A stretch of DNA of 64,000 bases from positions 98,810 to 162,809 of the forward strand of contig CAZQFV010000006.1 of the NCBI GenBank assembly GCA_964592645.1, given 5' to 3'. Source of the stretch: CAZQFV01 sp964592645 (GTDB taxonomy: Bacteria > Chloroflexota > Chloroflexia > DTKN01). Positions 60,178 to 64,000 of this stretch are shown piece by piece; the stretch's first letter is position 1; the number at the start of each line of letters is the position of its first letter. Under the pieces are notes generated by a model. It saw nothing but the letters and a program-made list of their open reading frames with translations, did not search any database and had not been told where the DNA came from. The position numbers were made by a program, and so were the translations under genes.

Positions 60178-60409
60178 GAGAGCGCGCCCAGATCCACCGC
60201 ATCCGTCTCGTGGCGCTGCCCTCGGGGATCGTCGGCGCGGCCGGGTCGATGTAGCCGTACCGGCGGTCTCAGGCCGGCATAGGGACGGCGGCGGCGCACA
60301 GGGCCCGGAACCGGTCGGCGAATACCCTCATCTGAAAAGGACGTGCGGCGTGTGCGGGTTGGCCGCCAGGGCCGGCAGCCCGATCAACATCCTCTTGCCG
60401 CAGACCATC

Positions 60410-60700
60410 TCACGCTTCTCCCGGCGGTTCCGCCTGCCAGACCCGGCCGGCCCCCGCCACCGCGCACCGGCCCGCCTGTGCGCAGCCCGCGCACTGCCGC
60501 GCGCACTGCGCCTCCACGCGGTGCAGGTAGCCCCGCCGGGCCAGGTCCTCCAGCATGGCCTCGACCAACACCGGGCTGGAGCCCAACTCCTGGGCCACCT
60601 CCTCGATCGACCGGACGCCTCCCTCCCGGACCAGGGCCAGCAGTCGCTCCAGGAGCGTCGCCCCGCCGGGAGAACCATGCTCCTTCCTGCGGTTCCGCAT
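60410..60700 (-). CDS. feoC: FeoC-like regulator with four cysteines
   Basis: The 96-residue protein has a winged-helix N-terminal half (LLERLLALVREGGVRSIEEVAQELGSSPVLVEAMLEDLARRGYL). A Cys-rich tail follows, C-x3-C-x2-C-x5-C (CARQCAGCAQAGRC), which in FeoC binds an Fe-S cluster. It is thought to regulate FeoB stability or feo transcription. The ATG at 60700 has GAGGTGG upstream. It lies 53 bases after feoB, completing A-B-C order. Between 60178 and 60409 there is no convincing gene. Confidence 0.85.
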   Translation of the reverse strand: MRNRRKEHGSPGGATLLERLLALVREGGVRSIEEVAQELGSSPVLVEAMLEDLARRGYLHRVEAQCARQCAGCAQAGRCAVAGAGRVWQAEPPGEA

Positions 60701-60753
60701 CACTTCCACCTCGTTGGGCTGGGAAAACACCAGTTGGCGCGGCACCTCGCCGC

Positions 60754-62811
60754 TCACGCGCCGACCAGCAGCCGCGCCAGTTGGTAGGCCAGCGCCCCCA
60801 TGCCAAAGGAAAGCACCAACTGCACGGCCACGCCCAGGAGCGGCCACTTCCAGGAACCGGTCTCCTGGCGCATCGCCGCCAACGTGGCCACGCAGGGGAT
60901 AAAGAGTATCGTCACCACCATAAAGGCCAGGCCGCTGGCCAGGCTCACCTGTCCGGACAGCACCGCGGCCAGCCCTTCCTCGCCCGTGCCATAGAGCACG
61001 CCCAGCGTGGCCACGGCGTTCTCCTTGGCGATGAAGCTGGTGAGCAGCGCCACCATCATCCGCCAGTCCAGCCCCATCAGCGATCCCACCGGGGCCAGCC
61101 CGCGGCCGATCGCCGCCAGGATGCTCGTGTCGACCCGGCCACGGGGCAGGGTGGCCAGCCCCCACACGGCGATCGAGACGACCAGGATCACCGTGCCGGC
61201 CTTGCGCAGGAAGGAGAGCAGCCGCTGCCCCACTCCCAGGCCGATGGTGCGCCAGTTGGGCAGGTGGTACAGCGGCATCTCCATGATGAACGCCGCCCGC
61301 TCCCCCTTGAAGAGCATCCGGTTCAGGGCGGCCCCCAGGAGGCCCAGCAACAGGAGGGAAAAGAGCACCAGCCCCCAGGAGACCCACAGGGCATAGGGGC
61401 CGAAAAAGATCGGCGCCAGCACGGCGACGACGGCCATGCGCGCCGTACAGGGCACCAGCGGGGCCAGCAGGATCGTCAGCAGCCGCGCCCGCGGTTCGTC
61501 GACGATGCGCGTGCCCATCACCGCCGGCACATTGCAGCCAAAGCCCAGGAAGAGCGGCATAAAGCTCTTGCCGTGCAGCCCCATCTGGTGCATGAAGCGG
61601 TCCATGCTGTAGGCCGCCCGCGCCATGTAGCCGACATCCTCCAGGAAGCTCATGGCCGCGAAAAAGATCACCAGGATGGGGGTAAAGGTGAGCATCGTAC
61701 CGACCCCGCCGATGACGCCGTCGACCAGGAGGCCGGAGAGCCAGGCCGGGCCGCCGGCCAGCAGCCGGAGCAGCCAGTCCGCCAGCTCCTGCACCACGAC
61801 GCGGTCCAGCCACTTTTGCAGCGGTGTGCCCACCGTGTAGGTCAGCCAGAAAACCAGCCCCAGCACCCCGGCGAGCACGACAAGCCCGCCCAGCGGGTGC
61901 GTGGCCACCCGGTCCAGCCGCTCGGTGAGGGTCACGCGGCCGGCCCGGGGCCGGGCCACCGCGGCGCGCACCATCCGCTCGATCCAGTCGTAGCGCCCGC
62001 CGGCCACTGCCAGCACGGCGTCCTCGTGCCGGTGCAGGATGGCCTCGACCTTGTTCCAGGCCTCGGCCGGCAGTTGCTCGCGGACCAGGCGGGTGATCTC
62101 CCGGTCGCCCTCCAGCAGCTTCAGGGTGACCCACTCCGGGGGATAGGGGGCCTGGATATAGGGGCCGGCCAGCGCTAGCAGGTCGTCCAGCACTGCCTGG
62201 TGGTCCTCGCGGATGGCCGGCCGGCGGGGCGCCAGCGCGATCTCGCCCCGCGCCAGGGCCGCGACCCGCTCCATCAGCTCGTGGACCCCCTGGTTGCGGC
62301 TGGCCACCATCGGCACCACCGGGATGCCCAGCGCGGCCTCCAGGACCTGGGGATCGATGCGCAGCCCCTGCTGCCGGGCCACGTCGACCATGTTCAGCCC
62401 CAGCACGACCGGGACCGGGAGGTGCATAATCTCGGCCAGCAGGTACAGGCTGCGCTCCAGGATCGCCGCGTCCACGACCACCACCACGACATCGGGCCGC
62501 TCCCGGATAATATAGTCGCGGGCGACCTGCTCCTCCGGCGAGTTGGCGGTCAGGCTGTAGGTGCCCGGCAGGTCGACCAGGCGCATAGCTAGGCCGTCGT
62601 GGCAAAAGGTGCCGGTCTTTTGCTCCACCGTCTTGCCCGGCCAGTTGCCCACGTGCTGCGAGAGGCCGGTCAACAGGTTAAAGACCGTGGACTTGCCCAC
62701 GTTGGGCTGGCCGGCCAGGGCCACCGTGATCGCCCCGGTCGGCGGATGGCAGATCCCTCTCCCCGCCAACTCGCAGCCGCGCACCCGGTCCGGGGCTTGC
62801 GCCGCCTTCAT
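60754..62811 (-). CDS. feoB: Ferrous iron transporter B
   Basis: A 685-residue protein. The N-terminal G-domain has G1 GQPNVGKST near residue 33, G3 VDLPGTYSL near residue 78 and G4 GLNMVDVA near residue 138. The membrane part has FeoB gate motifs including GFGCNVPAVMGTR near residue 425 and the second Gate region LVPCTARMAV near residue 455. ASFLEDVGYMARAAY is also typical. It imports Fe2+ driven by nucleotide hydrolysis. The native start (MKAAQAPD) lies one base after feoA; a longer frame overlapping feoA is rejected. Confidence 0.96.
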   Translation of the reverse strand: MKAAQAPDRVRGCELAGRGICHPPTGAITVALAGQPNVGKSTVFNLLTGLSQHVGNWPGKTVEQKTGTFCHDGLAMRLVDLPGTYSLTANSPEEQVARDYIIRERPDVVVVVVDAAILERSLYLLAEIMHLPVPVVLGLNMVDVARQQGLRIDPQVLEAALGIPVVPMVASRNQGVHELMERVAALARGEIALAPRRPAIREDHQAVLDDLLALAGPYIQAPYPPEWVTLKLLEGDREITRLVREQLPAEAWNKVEAILHRHEDAVLAVAGGRYDWIERMVRAAVARPRAGRVTLTERLDRVATHPLGGLVVLAGVLGLVFWLTYTVGTPLQKWLDRVVVQELADWLLRLLAGGPAWLSGLLVDGVIGGVGTMLTFTPILVIFFAAMSFLEDVGYMARAAYSMDRFMHQMGLHGKSFMPLFLGFGCNVPAVMGTRIVDEPRARLLTILLAPLVPCTARMAVVAVLAPIFFGPYALWVSWGLVLFSLLLLGLLGAALNRMLFKGERAAFIMEMPLYHLPNWRTIGLGVGQRLLSFLRKAGTVILVVSIAVWGLATLPRGRVDTSILAAIGRGLAPVGSLMGLDWRMMVALLTSFIAKENAVATLGVLYGTGEEGLAAVLSGQVSLASGLAFMVVTILFIPCVATLAAMRQETGSWKWPLLGVAVQLVLSFGMGALAYQLARLLVGA

Positions 62812-62812
62812 C

Positions 62813-63055
62813 CTATTCCTCCCGCTGTACCAGCACCTTGCGGGCCTCGCCCCGGCCCAGGGCAATGCGGCAGTCGCGCACCAGGACGATGATCGGCCCC
62901 CGCCGCCCATGATTCTGGACCATGGTGACCGGCGCTCCCGGTGTGAACCCCAGCGACAACAGCCGGCTGACAAAGCTGTACCCTCCACACAGCCGGCGGA
63001 TAAACCCCCTTTCCTGGGCCAGCAGCGTATCCAAGGGCACCCAGCCGTCTTCCAT
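62813..63055 (-). CDS. feoA: Ferrous iron transport protein A
   Basis: The 80-residue protein is a small SH3-like FeoA domain: LLSLGFTPGAPVTMVQNHGRRGPIIVLVRDCRIALGRGEARKVLV. The ATG at 63055 with GGAGG eight bases upstream is preferred to a TTG at 63079. It is the first gene of the feo operon, 68 bases downstream of the palindrome/promoter. Confidence 0.93.
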   Translation of the reverse strand: MEDGWVPLDTLLAQERGFIRRLCGGYSFVSRLLSLGFTPGAPVTMVQNHGRRGPIIVLVRDCRIALGRGEARKVLVQREE

Positions 63056-63071
63056 ACGCGCGCCTCCGCAC

Positions 63072-63100
63072 TTGCACAAAAGACCGTCTTATGCTATAAT
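63072..63100 (+). promoter_or_regulatory. Promoter of the DtxR-family gene
   Basis: TTGCAC (63072-63077), 17-base spacer, TATAAT (63095-63100). Transcription would start near 63107, just before the palindrome at 63123-63136. Confidence 0.55.
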
Positions 63101-63122
63101 ACAGTATATCTAACCTGCTTTG

Positions 63123-63153
63123 TTAGTATATACTAATAGTTGGTATTTGTCAA
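63123..63153 (-). promoter_or_regulatory. feo promoter with overlapping palindromic operator
   Basis: On the minus strand TTGACA (63153-63148), 17-base spacer, TATACT (63130-63125). The perfect palindrome TTAGTATATACTAA (63123-63136) covers the -10. This is a fitting repressor site for the DtxR-family protein encoded next door. Confidence 0.65.
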
Positions 63154-63180
63154 GTCTTGCTCTCTGGGCAAGGAGGGGGC

Positions 63181-63861
63181 ATGTCCGAGGCCCTGACCCC
63201 GACATTAGAAGACTACCTGGGGCTGATCTACCTGCTACAGCGGGACGGCGAGACGGTCATCGGTGCCCGTCTAGCAGAGCGCCTGGGCGTTTCCCGCCCC
63301 ACGGTCACCGTGACCCTACAGCGGATGGAGCGAGCCGGCCTGCTGACCTTGAACGAGCGCAAGGAGGTTTCCCTGACCCCGGCCGGCTTGGAAGCGGCCC
63401 AGGACCTGCTGCGGCGGCACATGTTGGCCGAACGCCTCCTGCACGACGTGCTCGGCTTGCCCTGGCACCAGGTGCACGAGGAGGCCGACCGCCTCGAGCA
63501 CCATTTTTCCCCCGCCGCCGTGGCCCAGATGGAGGGCCTCTTCAACCAGCCCCTTGCCTGCCCCCATGGCAACCCGATGCCCGGGGAGGTCCCGTTGCCC
63601 TCGGTGCCCCTGGACCAGGTCGCCGCGGGCGCCACGGCGGTCATCGTGCGCATCGTCGAGGAGGCCGAGGAGCAAAGCGACCTGCTGGCTTTCCTGGAAG
63701 AGAACGGCCTCCTGCCCGGCGCGCGCCTGCGCGTGCTCTCCTGCCGCCCGTACAATCAGACGATGTCGATAGAAATCATCCCCACGGCGCCGGAAGCCCC
63801 GCCCGCCGCGCCGGTTGTGTTGGGTCTGGCCGCTGCGCGGCTGATCCGGGTAAGCTGTTAG
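63181..63861 (+). CDS. DtxR-family metal-dependent transcriptional regulator
   Basis: The protein has 226 residues. The N-terminal winged helix (about 5-65) reads LEDYLGLIYLLQ...GARLAERLGVSRPTVTVTLQRMERAGLL. The metal-binding/dimerisation domain (about 70-130) has HMLAERLLHDVLGLPWHQVHEEADRLEHHFS. A C-terminal SH3/FeoA-like domain (about 145-224) completes the DtxR/IdeR three-domain form. It is divergent from feoABC, so it is probably an Fe2+-activated repressor, although MntR-type Mn2+ response cannot be excluded. GGAGG precedes the ATG at 63181. Nothing recognisable follows to the window end. Confidence 0.93.
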   Translation: MSEALTPTLEDYLGLIYLLQRDGETVIGARLAERLGVSRPTVTVTLQRMERAGLLTLNERKEVSLTPAGLEAAQDLLRRHMLAERLLHDVLGLPWHQVHEEADRLEHHFSPAAVAQMEGLFNQPLACPHGNPMPGEVPLPSVPLDQVAAGATAVIVRIVEEAEEQSDLLAFLEENGLLPGARLRVLSCRPYNQTMSIEIIPTAPEAPPAAPVVLGLAAARLIRVSC

Positions 63862-64000
63862 CCCGCCGGGGCCCGGCGAGCGCCCAGCAGGAAGAAGGGC
63901 GACTCGCGCCGCTGGCACCGGGGGGCCATGCCGCCGAGGCCAAGATGGGGATGTGAGCGTTTCACGCTGGGGACATACCCCTGTAGAAAAAGATGCTGAA

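Noticed and set aside
60178..60409. Short minus-strand frame of about 20 codons and other small frames
   Set aside because: Too short and without support; the interval is treated as non-coding.
1..64000. CRISPR arrays, tRNA and rRNA genes
   Set aside because: No regularly spaced repeats, tRNA T-arm patterns with matching acceptor stems or rRNA stretches were seen by eye; a covariance scan would be decisive.

Overview
The window is GC-rich DNA (visibly above 60% G+C), densely coding, with classical sigma-70-type promoters (TTGnnn, 17-base spacer, TATAAT-like) in front of most transcription units. Gene content points to an anaerobic or microaerophilic bacterium, most likely a member of the Chloroflexota (Anaerolineae-like). 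It carries a two-subunit indolepyruvate:ferredoxin oxidoreductase, a double HdrA-type flavoprotein with an MvhD-like partner, an energy-converting-hydrogenase-like membrane complex, a Feo iron system, TPR and Kelch surface proteins, Pro/Thr-rich lipoproteins and ECF vitamin transport. The taxon is inferred from gene content and protein style; no rRNA or marker gene is present.

Layout. 1-2.5 kb: a truncated methyltransferase, then an AI-2E-type permease and a GNAT acetyltransferase. 2.5-5.3 kb: a large membrane-anchored TPR protein. 5.3-12.6 kb: a UbiA-type prenyltransferase followed by a compact six-subunit membrane complex related to energy-converting hydrogenases, with one altered metal-site cysteine. 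12.7-16.1 kb: ECF sigma factor, zinc-finger anti-sigma factor and an ABC exporter pair. 16.2-20.6 kb (minus strand): a complete ECF transporter (A1-A2-T-S) ending in type III pantothenate kinase, behind a structured leader with an intrinsic terminator. 20.7-21.4 kb: a decayed IS5-family element. 21.4-25.7 kb: a small membrane protein, asparaginase, a degenerate GGDEF protein and a Kelch/CARDB surface protein.

25.7-46.3 kb (minus strand) is the centrepiece: about 19 closely packed genes that start with iorAB. They then encode an unusually expanded stressosome: nine RsbR-like STAS proteins with very different sensor halves (six GAF, two GAF, six-helix membrane, di-haem periplasmic/HAMP and soluble RsbRD), one RsbS, two RsbT kinases and an RsbX/SpoIIE-like phosphatase. 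The run ends with a glycosyltransferase, a zinc-ribbon protein, ilvE and endonuclease V. No sigma-B gene is present, so the output of the module is unknown.

46.4-53.7 kb is an accessory scrapyard: an RHS remnant, an internally deleted IS66 derivative that truncates a DUF5615 gene, three DUF433/DUF5615 loci in various states of decay, a higBA module whose promoter/operator is duplicated on the far side of an IS630 insertion, a hypothetical gene and a transposase tail. 53.7-57.4 kb: the HdrA fusion and MvhD-like protein. 57.4-60.2 kb: a small lipoprotein and a large GT-C-like membrane protein. 60.4-63.9 kb: feoABC divergent from a DtxR-family regulator, with a perfect 14-base palindrome lying over the feo promoter.

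No tRNA, rRNA or CRISPR array was recognised.
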